A stretch of DNA of 64,000 nt from Micromonospora vinacea. GTDB taxonomy: Bacteria > Actinomycetota > Actinomycetes > Mycobacteriales > Micromonosporaceae. The stretch spans positions 2,356,001-2,420,000 of the forward strand of contig NZ_JADOTY010000001.1 in NCBI RefSeq assembly GCF_015751785.1. The letters are read 5' to 3'. Of this stretch, positions 55,214 through 63,798 are shown piece by piece (positions within the stretch are counted from its first letter, which is position 1; every line of letters starts with the position of its first letter). Both the position numbers and the translations under genes were made by a program. The notes below the pieces were generated by a model. That model did no database searches. It was not told where the DNA came from and saw nothing but the letters and a program-made list of their open reading frames with translations.

Positions 55214-57514
55214 TCAGTTGCGGCCGAAGACCGTGCGGCTGGAGCCGAGGCGCAACAGCACCGTCTCACCGGTGGCGTCCTGGACCCCGTCGTTGTCGGT
55301 GATCGCGTACACCTCGCCGTCGCCGGCCACGGTCAGACCCTCCAGCTTCTCCTGGGTCCAGCCGTCGGTGGCGCGCAGCGCGGGCAGCACATCGACGGCG
55401 AGCGTCTTCGGCAGCACTGTCAGCGGGCCGGTCGCCGCCGCACCGGGCAGCGGCACCGTGTAGATCCGCTTGACCGCGGCGGCCGGGCCGTTCAGCTTGT
55501 CCCGTTCGATGACCGCGAGCCGGTCACCGACCACGGTGATCTCGGAGAGGCCCATCCAGTCGCCGGGCACGGTGGTGGCCCCCAACTGGTAGCCGAACCA
55601 ACTCCAGGTGCCCGCCGCGACGTCGTACCGGCCGAGCCGGACGACGCCGGCCCGGTCGGTGCTCAACTCCCGCTGCACCGCCACCCACACGATCTCCCGG
55701 CCCTGCCGGTCGGTGGTCGCGGTGACGCCCTCCAGGCCCTGCTTGCCGAGACCGGCGGCGACCTCGGCGGGCAGCGCAACGGTCTGGCGGGTCACCCCGG
55801 CCGCGTCGAGCCGGACCAGCTTGTTCTCCGCGCCCTTGGCGCCCTCCACGGCCAGCCAGAAGCCGCCCTGCGGGCGGGCGAAGATGCCCTCCGCGTCGTA
55901 CCCGACCGGAGCACCGGCCGCGTCCCGCACCGGCAGCGCGCCGGTGATGACGGCTGGGGTCCGCTTCGCGTCGATGCTGAGGATGCGGGTCTGGCTGTAC
56001 GCCGCGTCGGTGACGCTGTAGAGCTGGTCCCGCTTGCCCGGGGCGGTGCTCAGCGCGCCGAGTGCTCCCCAACCGATCGGGGCGCCGGTCCGGTCGGTGC
56101 CGGAGACGATGCTCGGGAACGCCGGGGTGGCCTTGCCGAGCTGGAAGAGCGACACCGAGGCCCGAACGTTGACAGCGGCGTCGTCCTCCTCACTGGAGAC
56201 CGCGAGCAGCCCGCGCGACGGGATGGGTAGCAGCCCCTCCGGCCCGTTTGTGGTCGGCAGCACCTGCTTGAAGACCGGCCGGGTGCTGTCGCTCAGGTCG
56301 TAGACGGCGACGAAGTTGCTCCGCTCCGAACCGACGAAGGCGTACCGGACCCCGTCGTACTCGGCGACGGCCACGCCCTCCGGCTCGGTGCCCTTCTTGG
56401 CGGCCCGGTCCTCGTTGTGCAGCCCGTAGCTGACGGCGAGCCGCTCGAAGGTGTTGCCGGCGTCCCAGGCGACCCGTCCGCTGCGGCTGTCGAAGATCGA
56501 CCAGCCACGGGTGCCGCCGTGCCAGTCGCCCTCGTTGGCCGTGGCGAGATAGCGGTCGTCGACCCAGGCCACCGCGTCCGGCTCGCGCGGCACGTCGGTG
56601 ATGCCGCCGGTCAGGTCGATGACACCGTCCTTCTTGGTGTCGATACCGCTGATGGTGGCGGTGCCTGCGCTGAACACCGTGGTGATCCGGCCGGTGGGCA
56701 GGTCGACCAGGGCGACGCCGTTGTTCTCCTGGAGCGTCACGGCCAACTGGTTGCGGCCGTTGATCGAGACGTACTCCGGCTCGGGGTCGGTCGGCGCGGC
56801 GAGGCCGGCCTGCACCAGGGCGGGCAGTGCGCTGCCGTCCGCCCGGGTCAGCGCTACCGGCCGCAGCCGCCAACCGGCCGGAGACTTCCCGGCCAGGTCG
56901 ACGATCTGCACGAAACCGGCGGGTGCCTGGGGCAGGTCGCCCTCCTCGCCGCCGGGCGGGGTGGCCTCCTCGTCGCGCTCGTTCTCGATGGCGATCGCGG
57001 CGTACCGCTTGTCCTTGCTGATCGCGATCGAGTCGGGCTGACCGCCCAGGTCGAAGCTGGCCACCCGCTTCCGAGTGGCCAGCTCGATCACGTCGAGGCG
57101 TCCGGACGGCGCGGTGTAGCTGGCGCTGGTGTTCACCACGACCAGCACGTACCTGCCGACCACGGCGACCGAGGTCGGCTCGTCCTCGGCGTCGCCGAGC
57201 TGGGCCAGGGAGAGCGTGCCGAGGCCGCGCGGCCGGTCGGCACGGGAGATGTCCAGGAAGCCGATGCGCCGGGCCAGCGCGTCGGTGTGGATCAGGGTGC
57301 GGCCGTCCTCGCTGACCGCCGAGATCTCGGCGACCGTCGCGGTGGTCGGATCCTCGCCGGCCGGACGGTTCTGGAACACCGGGTACGTGGCGACCCGGTC
57401 GAAAGCGAGCGACGGGTGGTGGTGCGCGCCGGCCGACGCGGGGGTGGCCCCGGTCAGGCTGGCGGCGGCGACACCGGCTGCGGTGAGCGCGGTGAATGCT
57501 CTTCTGAGTGTCAA
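55214..57514 (-). CDS. Secreted esterase-like/phytase-type beta-propeller protein
   Basis: A 766-residue exported protein with a signal peptide (LRRAFTALTAAGVAAASLTGATPASA). Two seven-bladed-type halves follow: the first resembles YncE/choice-of-anchor proteins (LDVIELATRKRVASFDLGGQPDSIAIS), the second the phytase-like esterase domain (GYDAEGIFARPQGGFWLAVEG, LEGVTATTDRQGREIVWV, EKLEGLTVAGDGEVYAITDNDG). It may release phosphate or cleave esters outside the cell. The start is TTG 57514, with GGAGGAAG 6 nt upstream. The upstream membrane protein gene lies 54 nt away on the same strand. Confidence 0.85.
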   Translation of the reverse strand: MTLRRAFTALTAAGVAAASLTGATPASAGAHHHPSLAFDRVATYPVFQNRPAGEDPTTATVAEISAVSEDGRTLIHTDALARRIGFLDISRADRPRGLGTLSLAQLGDAEDEPTSVAVVGRYVLVVVNTSASYTAPSGRLDVIELATRKRVASFDLGGQPDSIAISKDKRYAAIAIENERDEEATPPGGEEGDLPQAPAGFVQIVDLAGKSPAGWRLRPVALTRADGSALPALVQAGLAAPTDPEPEYVSINGRNQLAVTLQENNGVALVDLPTGRITTVFSAGTATISGIDTKKDGVIDLTGGITDVPREPDAVAWVDDRYLATANEGDWHGGTRGWSIFDSRSGRVAWDAGNTFERLAVSYGLHNEDRAAKKGTEPEGVAVAEYDGVRYAFVGSERSNFVAVYDLSDSTRPVFKQVLPTTNGPEGLLPIPSRGLLAVSSEEDDAAVNVRASVSLFQLGKATPAFPSIVSGTDRTGAPIGWGALGALSTAPGKRDQLYSVTDAAYSQTRILSIDAKRTPAVITGALPVRDAAGAPVGYDAEGIFARPQGGFWLAVEGAKGAENKLVRLDAAGVTRQTVALPAEVAAGLGKQGLEGVTATTDRQGREIVWVAVQRELSTDRAGVVRLGRYDVAAGTWSWFGYQLGATTVPGDWMGLSEITVVGDRLAVIERDKLNGPAAAVKRIYTVPLPGAAATGPLTVLPKTLAVDVLPALRATDGWTQEKLEGLTVAGDGEVYAITDNDGVQDATGETVLLRLGSSRTVFGRN

Positions 57515-57568
57515 GGACTTCCTCCGTTAGGTCGTACCCGCACGGAGGCTGACAGCTGTCGGGGAGCA

Positions 57569-58621
57569 TCAGCTTGCGGCGACGTGAACAGCGGGCGAAG
57601 CACGCAGCCGCCACCAGGCACCGCCGACCAGGGCGACAGTGATGACGGTGACCGCGACGTCGCCGGCCAGGGCCGCCGCCGGGGAGGCCGGGGAGTACGG
57701 CGGCACCAGGTACGCGAACGCGGCGGCGGTGACCAGGCCCGCCGTGCCAGCCACGAGCACGTGCCGCTGCCCCCAGCGCACGCCCGACGACCAGTACGCG
57801 ATCAGCCCTCCGGCGGCGGCGGCGAGTGCCAGCGCGATGGCCACCCCCGGCCAGCCGGGCGTCAGGTCGCCGCCGATTCGAACGAGAACGACGAGCAGAC
57901 CCACCCAGAGCGGGTGCGGCACCCGACGGGTCCGGCGCGGACGCGTGCGGCGCCAGCGGGGCAGCACTGCGACCGCGACCAGGGCGACGACCAGCACGGC
58001 GGCGAACGCCAGCTGGAGCGGGCTGGCCAGGAAGTCCTTCCGGCCGCTGCTGTCGGAGAAGATCAACAGGCTGCCGAGCAGGTAGACCACGCTGACCACG
58101 GCGAGACCTGGCCGGCCCAGCCACGGCCGCAGCCGCCGCTCCGGCCCGAGGAACGACTCGATCAGCACGATCGGCGCGCAGATGGTCAGCACGATGTGGT
58201 TGCCGACGTAGTCGAACGCCTGCCGGAGGCTGAATTCGAGCCCCGGCACCAGCGTCGCCTCGGCGGCGGCACGGGTGTCGGCGTACTGGGTGTCGTCGAG
58301 GTAGTCGGGGTTGAACAGTGACTGGTCGACCAGCCCGGCCTGGAGTACGCCGAACGCGGCGGCGAGCAGCACGATGGTCGGCCAGCCCGCGCCGAGGTGC
58401 CGGGCGGTCTCCCGGATGAGAATCGCCGCGCCGCCGTACATCGGGCCCAGGAAGATCAGCACCGGGAGGAAGTCGTCGATGGCGAAGCCACCCCACGAAC
58501 ACTCGGCCGCCCACGGCGCGAGCAGCAGCAACGCGATGACCGGCAGAAGCCGTCGGCGCAGAGGCGGACGGTCGGCGGTGGCGGGAGGGTCGGCGGTGAC
58601 AGGTTCGGGTCCGGTCGGCAT
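57569..58621 (-). CDS. Polytopic membrane protein of unknown function
   Basis: A 350-residue protein with about eight to ten hydrophobic segments spread from residue 25 to 335. A soluble loop FNPDYLDDTQYADTRAAAEATLVPG lies near the middle, and a basic loop RWRRTRPRRTRR separates two helix groups. No transporter signature was recognised. ATG 58621 is supported by GAGGAGG upstream. It probably shares a transcript with the secreted phytase-like gene downstream. Confidence 0.75.
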   Translation of the reverse strand: MPTGPEPVTADPPATADRPPLRRRLLPVIALLLLAPWAAECSWGGFAIDDFLPVLIFLGPMYGGAAILIRETARHLGAGWPTIVLLAAAFGVLQAGLVDQSLFNPDYLDDTQYADTRAAAEATLVPGLEFSLRQAFDYVGNHIVLTICAPIVLIESFLGPERRLRPWLGRPGLAVVSVVYLLGSLLIFSDSSGRKDFLASPLQLAFAAVLVVALVAVAVLPRWRRTRPRRTRRVPHPLWVGLLVVLVRIGGDLTPGWPGVAIALALAAAAGGLIAYWSSGVRWGQRHVLVAGTAGLVTAAAFAYLVPPYSPASPAAALAGDVAVTVITVALVGGAWWRLRASPAVHVAAS

Positions 58622-58764
58622 GGGCCCTCCTCGGCGGTGTTTCGGGGATCGTTCCTGCACCGTGCGCGGGCCACCCGGTCACCCGATACGGCCATTGGCC
58701 GACGACACGTGCGACCAAAGTCGTTGAGTACTGTGGTGCCGACGTCGACTCGGGGAGCGTGGAG

Positions 58765-59517
58765 ATGCAGCCAACCGTCACGGCCGACCTGGCGGCCCGG
58801 CCCGTCGAGACCGAGCGTCCGCTGCTCAGCTACCGCGACGAGGCGACCGGCGAGCGCGTCGACCTGACCGCCCAGCAGGTCGGCCAGTGGGCGGCCCGCA
58901 GCGCGAGCCTGCTGCGGGACGGCTGCGGGCTCGGCCCCGGCAGCCGCGTAGCGGTCCTGCTGCCGCCGCACTGGCGTACCGCCGCTGTGTTGTTGGGCGC
59001 CTGGGCCTCCGGCCTGGCGGTGTCGTTCCGACCGCGTGCCACCGCGGGCCTGGCGGTGCTCGAACCGGGCGGTGACCGGCCGTTCGACGCGGTCTTCGTG
59101 ACGCCGGAGCGGCAGGACGACTGGCTGGAGGACGTGCCGGACGCGCCGCACCGCTACCTCGTCGGCACCGGGCCGGGGCAGCTGGACGACGTGCCGTTGG
59201 GCTGGTTGGACTGGTCCGCCGAGGTGCTCCGGCACGGCGACGGCGCACCCGACCACACCGCCATCCATCCGTCGGACCCGGCCACCGCGGACGGCACCAC
59301 CTACGGTCAGTGGGGTGCGCTCGCCCAGGAGTTCGCCACGATGCTTGACCTGCGCGCCGGCGACCGGCTGCTGGTCGAGGCCGCCGAGACCGAGCAGCCG
59401 CTGAAGTGGTTGCTCGCGCCGCTCTCGGCCGGCGCGTCAGTGGTGATCAGCGCCAATCTCGACCCGGCACGGCGGGACGCGGTCGTCGCCGCCGAACAGG
59501 TGACCCGGGTCCTCTGA
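58765..59517 (+). CDS. TIGR03089-family acyl-CoA synthetase-like protein
   Basis: A 250-residue protein of the actinobacterial TIGR03089 family, an N-terminal piece of the acyl-adenylate fold. YRDEATGERVDLTAQQVGQWAARSASLL and GPGSRVAVLLPPHWRTAAVLLGAWASG resemble the start of ANL enzymes. The AMP-binding P-loop and C-terminal domain are absent, as in the whole family, so it is unlikely to be a full ligase. ATG 58765 has GGGGAG 8 nt upstream; GTG 58759 is possible. Confidence 0.85.
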   Translation: MQPTVTADLAARPVETERPLLSYRDEATGERVDLTAQQVGQWAARSASLLRDGCGLGPGSRVAVLLPPHWRTAAVLLGAWASGLAVSFRPRATAGLAVLEPGGDRPFDAVFVTPERQDDWLEDVPDAPHRYLVGTGPGQLDDVPLGWLDWSAEVLRHGDGAPDHTAIHPSDPATADGTTYGQWGALAQEFATMLDLRAGDRLLVEAAETEQPLKWLLAPLSAGASVVISANLDPARRDAVVAAEQVTRVL

Positions 59518-59522
59518 ACTCC

Positions 59523-59557
59523 ACCGGATCGGCCCAAACAGCGCTGGCCGATCCGGT
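59523..59557 (+). terminator. Hairpin after the TIGR03089 gene
   Basis: Perfect 12-bp stem (59523-59534 with 59546-59557) with an 11-nt loop, 6 nt after the stop, followed by TTCCGTT. Confidence 0.85.
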
Positions 59558-59677
59558 TCCGTTACATCGCCATCTGCCCTGCTCAGAGGGTCTTTTGTCG
59601 ATGCCGTCGGCGTGTTCTCATACCGGAACAGCGACCTCATCGACCCCGCACCGCCACCCTCATCGAAAGGTGCACCG

Positions 59678-60643
59678 ATGCGCAGAAGACCGACCTTCCG
59701 ACTGGCGGTCCTCACCGCCACCGCCGCGACGTTAGTGGCATCCGGCGGTGCCTCCGGGGCCCTCGCCACGGCCGCGCCCGCGACCGCCTCCCCGGGCGTC
59801 ACCGCGTGTGAGCCGGGTGCCGACGCGCACAGCGCAGCCCGGGTAGCCGAGGGCGCCACCGCCCAGGAGCCGGAGCTGTACTCCACGAACGAAGCCAACG
59901 CCTACGGCGTGATCAAGGACGCGCCGCGCCTGGCGAACGGCAGCGTCACAGTGCCGACGGTCTTCCACATGATCTCCGACCATCCGCTCACCGCAGCCGA
60001 GACGACCAGGTGGAACACCCTGATCGCCGCGCAGATGACGGTGCTCAACGACTCGTTCGCGGGCCGCACGGCGGGAGACGCCTCCAACACCCCGTTCCGG
60101 TTCTCACTCGTCGACACGACGTGGACCGTGAACAGCGCCTGGTACACGGTCGTGCCTGGCAAGAACGAGCGGGACATGAAGAAGGCGCTGTACACAGGCG
60201 ACTCGCGGACCCTGAACGTGTACGCGGCCAACATCGGCGACGGGCTGCTCGGCTGGGCGTACTTCCCGAAGGGCTACAACAACGGGCGTGACTACATCGA
60301 CGGTGTGGTGATGCTCGACGAGTCGATGCCGGGCGGCACGGCCGGCAAGTACGCCCTGGGTGACACGCTGACGCACGAGGTCGGGCACTGGCTGATGCTG
60401 GAGCACACCTTCGCGCACGGCTGCTCCGCGTCCGGCGACTTCGTGGCGGACACCCCGCGCGAGGCGGCGCCGCAGTTCAACTGCCCGGTGGGCGCGGACT
60501 CCTGCACCGCGCCCGGGCTCGACCCGATCCACAACTTCATGGACTACACGCAGGACTCCTGCATGAACATGTTCACCGCCGGGCAGGCCGACCGGATGAG
60601 CGACGCCTGGGTGGCGTTCCGTTCTGGTGCCACCATGAGCTGA
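59678..60643 (+). CDS. Secreted zinc metalloprotease, M43 (pappalysin-like)
   Basis: A 321-residue exported protease. Signal peptide at 1-35 (RLAVLTATAATLVASGGASG). The zinc motif HEVGHWLMLEH begins at His233 and matches HExxHxxGxxH-type spacing with Leu in place of the Gly. The Met-turn is NFMDYTQDSCMNMFT. Three pairs of Cys around the active site (CSASG, NCPVGADSC, DSCMN) suggest disulphides. The family cleaves extracellular proteins. GAAAGG precedes the ATG. A very strong terminator follows. Confidence 0.93.
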   Translation: MRRRPTFRLAVLTATAATLVASGGASGALATAAPATASPGVTACEPGADAHSAARVAEGATAQEPELYSTNEANAYGVIKDAPRLANGSVTVPTVFHMISDHPLTAAETTRWNTLIAAQMTVLNDSFAGRTAGDASNTPFRFSLVDTTWTVNSAWYTVVPGKNERDMKKALYTGDSRTLNVYAANIGDGLLGWAYFPKGYNNGRDYIDGVVMLDESMPGGTAGKYALGDTLTHEVGHWLMLEHTFAHGCSASGDFVADTPREAAPQFNCPVGADSCTAPGLDPIHNFMDYTQDSCMNMFTAGQADRMSDAWVAFRSGATMS

Positions 60644-60664
60644 ACGGGCCCGACGGGCACCTGA

Positions 60665-60701
60665 AAAGGGGTTGGCGAGCCAGTGGCTCGCCAACCCCTT
60701 T
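60665..60701 (+). terminator. Strong terminator of the protease gene
   Basis: Perfect 17-bp stem with A-run before and T-run after (60665-60681 with 60685-60701) and an AGT loop: a classic intrinsic terminator. Confidence 0.93.
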
Positions 60702-60909
60702 CGGGTACGCAGACCAAAGCGCACCGGAAGCGTCGTTCGGCCGGCCACATCACTGGGTTTCCGTCCGATTTGCTGCGCTGTGTAACGCAGTGGACGGTGA
60801 CGTCGCCGTCTACCAATAGAGCGACGATCTTGTCGCCGACCCGGCGCCGGCCCCCGAACACACCACCGGCCACCGGGCACCACGGGGTATCAACCGAGGG
60901 AGACCGCGT

Positions 60910-61266
60910 ATGCGGTTCCGCACACTGGCCCGCTCGGCCCTGGCATCGGCACTGGTCGCGGCGACCGGCCTCGTCGCCGCCGTCGCACCCGCCCGGGCCG
61001 CGGACACCAGCACCGTTATCGGCTACGAGGTGCTCTGGGATGGGAACTCGGCCTTCCGCTGGAATCAGGGCACAGCGACCGTGGAGGTGGCCCGGCAGTC
61101 GGCCACGGTGAGCCTGACCGGCCCGACCACGGCGAACGTCGCCCCCGCAGCAGAGGCAGCGCTTTGCAACGGGAGGACCCCCGGCCCAGGATCGGGTGAT
61201 CCTGGGCCGGGCCGGATTCCTCTGCCGGGTCAGTCGAACGTGGCGGCGAACATGCCGGGCTGGTAG
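60910..61266 (+). pseudogene. Secreted protein gene with a degenerate 3' end
   Basis: The frame starts with a sound signal peptide (RTLARSALASALVAATGLVAAVAPARA) and about 50 residues of plausible mature sequence (IGYEVLWDGNSAFRWNQGTATVEVA). From about residue 83 it runs through a terminator hairpin (61181-61210) as PGPGSGDPGPGR and only stops inside the convergent decarboxylase gene. GGGAG precedes the ATG. The natural stop seems lost, so the gene is probably truncated or frameshifted; a genuine short gene with a readthrough tail cannot be excluded. Confidence 0.55.
61181..61210. terminator. Hairpin between convergent genes
   Basis: CCGGCCCAGGATC (61181-61193) and GATCCTGGGCCGG (61198-61210), perfect 13-bp stem with a GGGT loop, 19 nt downstream of the decarboxylase stop on the minus strand. 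Confidence 0.8.
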
Positions 61267-61715
61267 GAACCGCCCTTCTGGTGCACGATCACGGCGAGCC
61301 GGTTCGCCGCGTTGATCAGCGCGACCAGCGACACCAGCGCGGCGATCTGGTCGTCGTCGTAGTGCTTGCGTACCTGGGCCCAGGTCTCGTCGGACACGCC
61401 CTCGTGCGCGTCAGCGAGCCGGGTGCCCTCTTCGGCGAGCGCCAGCGCGGCCTGCTCGGCCTCGGTGAACACGGTGGACTCGCGCCAGGCGGCCACCAGG
61501 TGGAGCCGGACCGAGCTCTCACCTTCGGCCAGAGCCTCCTTGGTGTGCATGTCGATGCACCAACCGCAGCCGTTGATCTGGCTGGCCCGCAGCGATACGA
61601 GCTCCTGCGTGGACTTCGGCAGCGGCGACTGCTGGATCACCATCCCGGCGTTGGCGAACCGCTTGAAGAACTTCATGGCGATCTGGTTGTCGAACATGTT
61701 GAATCGGGCGTCCAT
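61230..61715 (-). CDS. Carboxymuconolactone decarboxylase/AhpD-like protein (ECF41 partner)
   Basis: A 161-residue AhpD-fold protein. The active-site motif is INGCGWCIDMHTKEA (Cys-x-x-Cys with His three residues on), expected for peroxidase or decarboxylase activity. The gene is the COE-type partner (carboxymuconolactone decarboxylase, oxidoreductase or epimerase) that accompanies ECF41 sigma factors. AAGGA lies about 8 nt before the ATG at 61715. The promoter candidate upstream (61758-61784) matches that of the divergent sigma gene. Confidence 0.92.
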   Translation of the reverse strand: MDARFNMFDNQIAMKFFKRFANAGMVIQQSPLPKSTQELVSLRASQINGCGWCIDMHTKEALAEGESSVRLHLVAAWRESTVFTEAEQAALALAEEGTRLADAHEGVSDETWAQVRKHYDDDQIAALVSLVALINAANRLAVIVHQKGGSYQPGMFAATFD

Positions 61716-61757
61716 GGTTCCGTCCTTCACTCGTGGTGTTTCGGTGGACGAACATGG

Positions 61758-61784
61758 GATGCCGGCGATCAGGTCCCTGTGACG
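61758..61784 (-). promoter_or_regulatory. ECF41-type promoter of the decarboxylase gene
   Basis: On the minus strand CGTCACA (61784-61778), 16 nt, then CATC (61761-61758), 42 nt before the start codon. The ECF41 consensus known from earlier work is TGTCACA, 16 nt, CGTC; here each box differs by one base. Confidence 0.65.
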
Positions 61785-61818
61785 ACGCGGCCGGGTGACG
61801 ACTGCCACTCCCCGGAGG

Positions 61819-61845
61819 TGTCACAGAACGGCCAGGTCCGGCATC
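61819..61845 (+). promoter_or_regulatory. ECF41-type promoter of the sigma factor gene
   Basis: TGTCACA (61819-61825), exactly 16 nt, then CATC (61842-61845), 38 nt before the ATG at 61884. The -35 box equals the ECF41 consensus; the -10 box is CATC rather than CGTC, the same change as in the divergent promoter. Confidence 0.7.
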
Positions 61846-61883
61846 TGGTGGGTGACGCAGTCGAGAGCGAACAGGAGTCACCC

Positions 61884-62798
61884 ATGGTGGGCACGCCGCA
61901 AACCGCAGCCGACGACCGCCAGGACCCGGCCACCGAGGCTTTCCTCGCCCACCGCAACCTGCTCTTCACCGTCGCGTACGAGATGCTCGGCTCGGCCGCC
62001 GACGCGGAGGACGTACTCCAGGAAACCTGGCTGCGGTGGGCGGGCGTCGACCTCGGCACGGTGCGGGATCAGCGCGCCTACCTGGTCCGGATCACCACCC
62101 ACCAGGCGCTCGCCCGGCTGCGTACGCTCGGCCGCCGCAAGGAGTCCTACGTCGGTCCCTGGCTGCCCGAGCCGCTGCTCACCACGCCCGACGTGGCCGA
62201 GGACGTCGCCCTGGCCGACAGCGTCTCGATGGCGATGCTGCTGGTGCTGGAGACGCTCGCCCCGACCGAACGCGCGGTGTTCGTGCTTCGCGAGGTGTTC
62301 GACGTCGGGTACGACGAGATCGCCGAAGCCGTCGACAAGAGCCCGGCCGCGGTCCGGCAGATCGCACACCGGGCACGGGCGCACGTCGCGGCGCGCCGGC
62401 CGCGCCGGGTCGTCTCAGCAACCGAGACCCGGTACGCGCTCGATGCGTTCCAACGAGCGGTCGAGACCGGCGATCTGCAGAGCCTGCTTGACATCCTCGC
62501 CCCAGATGTCGTCCTGCTCGGCGACGGTGGCGGAGTCAAACAGGCGGTCCCGCGGCCCATCGTGGGAGCCGACAAGGTCGCCCGCCTGTTGGCCGGCGGC
62601 TGGGGCCGGATCGACGACATCTCGTCGCTGCGGCCGGCGCAGGTCAATGGCTACCCGGCGCTGATCCTCCAGCTCGACGGAGAGCTCGACACCGTCGTGG
62701 CCGTGCGCATCGACGACGGTCTGATCACCGGCCTCTACGCGGTGCGCAATCCCGAGAAGCTGTCGCACATGGGGCGGGAAACCACTTTGAGCCGCTGA
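61884..62798 (+). CDS. ECF41-family RNA polymerase sigma factor (SigJ-like)
   Basis: A 304-residue sigma factor. Region 2 (about 20-85) includes LLFTVAYEMLGSAADAEDVLQETWLRW; region 4 (about 115-165) has LAPTERAVFVLREVFDVGYDEIAEAVDKSPAAVRQ. A SnoaL/NTF2-like C-terminal domain (about 180-300) follows. In ECF41 proteins this domain modulates activity in place of a separate anti-sigma factor. AGGAG lies 6 nt before the ATG. The divergent AhpD-like gene and the matching promoters point to autoregulation and control of that partner. Confidence 0.95.
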   Translation: MVGTPQTAADDRQDPATEAFLAHRNLLFTVAYEMLGSAADAEDVLQETWLRWAGVDLGTVRDQRAYLVRITTHQALARLRTLGRRKESYVGPWLPEPLLTTPDVAEDVALADSVSMAMLLVLETLAPTERAVFVLREVFDVGYDEIAEAVDKSPAAVRQIAHRARAHVAARRPRRVVSATETRYALDAFQRAVETGDLQSLLDILAPDVVLLGDGGGVKQAVPRPIVGADKVARLLAGGWGRIDDISSLRPAQVNGYPALILQLDGELDTVVAVRIDDGLITGLYAVRNPEKLSHMGRETTLSR

Positions 62799-62982
62799 GC
62801 CGGAGCGGACGCACAGCCGGCTGATCCGTTGACGCCATCAGCGCAGTTGATCAACTAACTGTTCATCCCCGCTGCGCCCGTTTCTCATCAAGCTCGCCTG
62901 GCGAGTTCTCCAACGGCCGGCAGGGTCACTGAACGGTCGCGCCCACCGGCGTGCCACAGCACCTGTAGACCGGAGCGCTGGC

Positions 62983-63702
62983 ATGCCCTCAACCCCACGG
63001 TGGCCCCGCCGCGTCGTGATCTCGGTGGCGTTCACCCTCACCCTGCTCGCCGCCCCCGTTCCCGCCGGAGCCCATCCGTACGGCTATCCGCAGACCGTGA
63101 CCATCGCGGCAGACGCGACCCGGCCCGAGGTGGTGCGCCTGACGTGGAAGGCGGGCGGCGTCGACGAACTGACAGTGCTCGGCGTCCGGCTCGGCCTGCT
63201 GCCGCAGGACCGTGTACTGCTCGACGGCGCGATCTCCTTTCAGGCTTCGGACGCGACGGTGCTCGCCTCGTCCGCGTCGTTCGCGACCTATCTGCTCCAG
63301 CAGATGACTGTGACCAGTGACGGGCACGCGTGCGCCGGCACCGTCGACACGCCGAGCGATCTCGCCGGTTCCGGTGTGGACGTCGACTACCTCTGCGCGG
63401 GGCCGATCGGCGCGGCCCGCATCGAGGTCCGGATGCTGAGCGACCTCGACCCCGCGTACCAGACGGTGGCGACCGGCCCGTGGGGCCAGCGCCAGGTGTA
63501 CGGCCCCGGCCGGTACGCCCACGACTGGGCGCTCGGCGACGCGCCCTCGGCGAGCGATGCAGGCGTTGCCGACCACGGCCGCGCCACCTCCTGGAAGGTC
63601 GCCGGGAGCGTCGGCCCCCTGCTGCTCATCGCGGCAGTCGTCACGCTGCTGCGACGTCAGGTACGTCGCCGACGGGTCGCCCGCGCCCGGCCGTCGTCCT
63701 GA
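62983..63702 (+). CDS. Secreted, C-terminally membrane-anchored protein of unknown function
   Basis: A 239-residue protein. The signal peptide ends near PAGAHPYG (about residue 31). The extracellular part has PQTVTIAADATRPEVVRLTWKAGGVDELTVLGVRLG in pieces and an isolated Cys pair (HACAGT, YLCAG). A membrane helix near 205-225 and a basic tail RRQVRRRRVARAR anchor it inside. The mature N-terminal motif resembles uncharacterised actinobacterial exported proteins. GGAG lies 7 nt before the ATG. Confidence 0.78.
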   Translation: MPSTPRWPRRVVISVAFTLTLLAAPVPAGAHPYGYPQTVTIAADATRPEVVRLTWKAGGVDELTVLGVRLGLLPQDRVLLDGAISFQASDATVLASSASFATYLLQQMTVTSDGHACAGTVDTPSDLAGSGVDVDYLCAGPIGAARIEVRMLSDLDPAYQTVATGPWGQRQVYGPGRYAHDWALGDAPSASDAGVADHGRATSWKVAGSVGPLLLIAAVVTLLRRQVRRRRVARARPSS

Positions 63703-63798
63703 GACCGGCCACCCGCTCTGGTCCCCGTGCCCGCCGCGGCGGCACTCCGGTGCTCGGCCTCGGCGGTTCTTCGCACCCAACAAAGGAGAAACCTCGCC

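Noticed and set aside
56190..58781. 863-codon minus-strand frame across two genes
   Set aside because: It is a shifted frame over the phytase-like and membrane protein genes; Arg/Pro-rich and without motifs.
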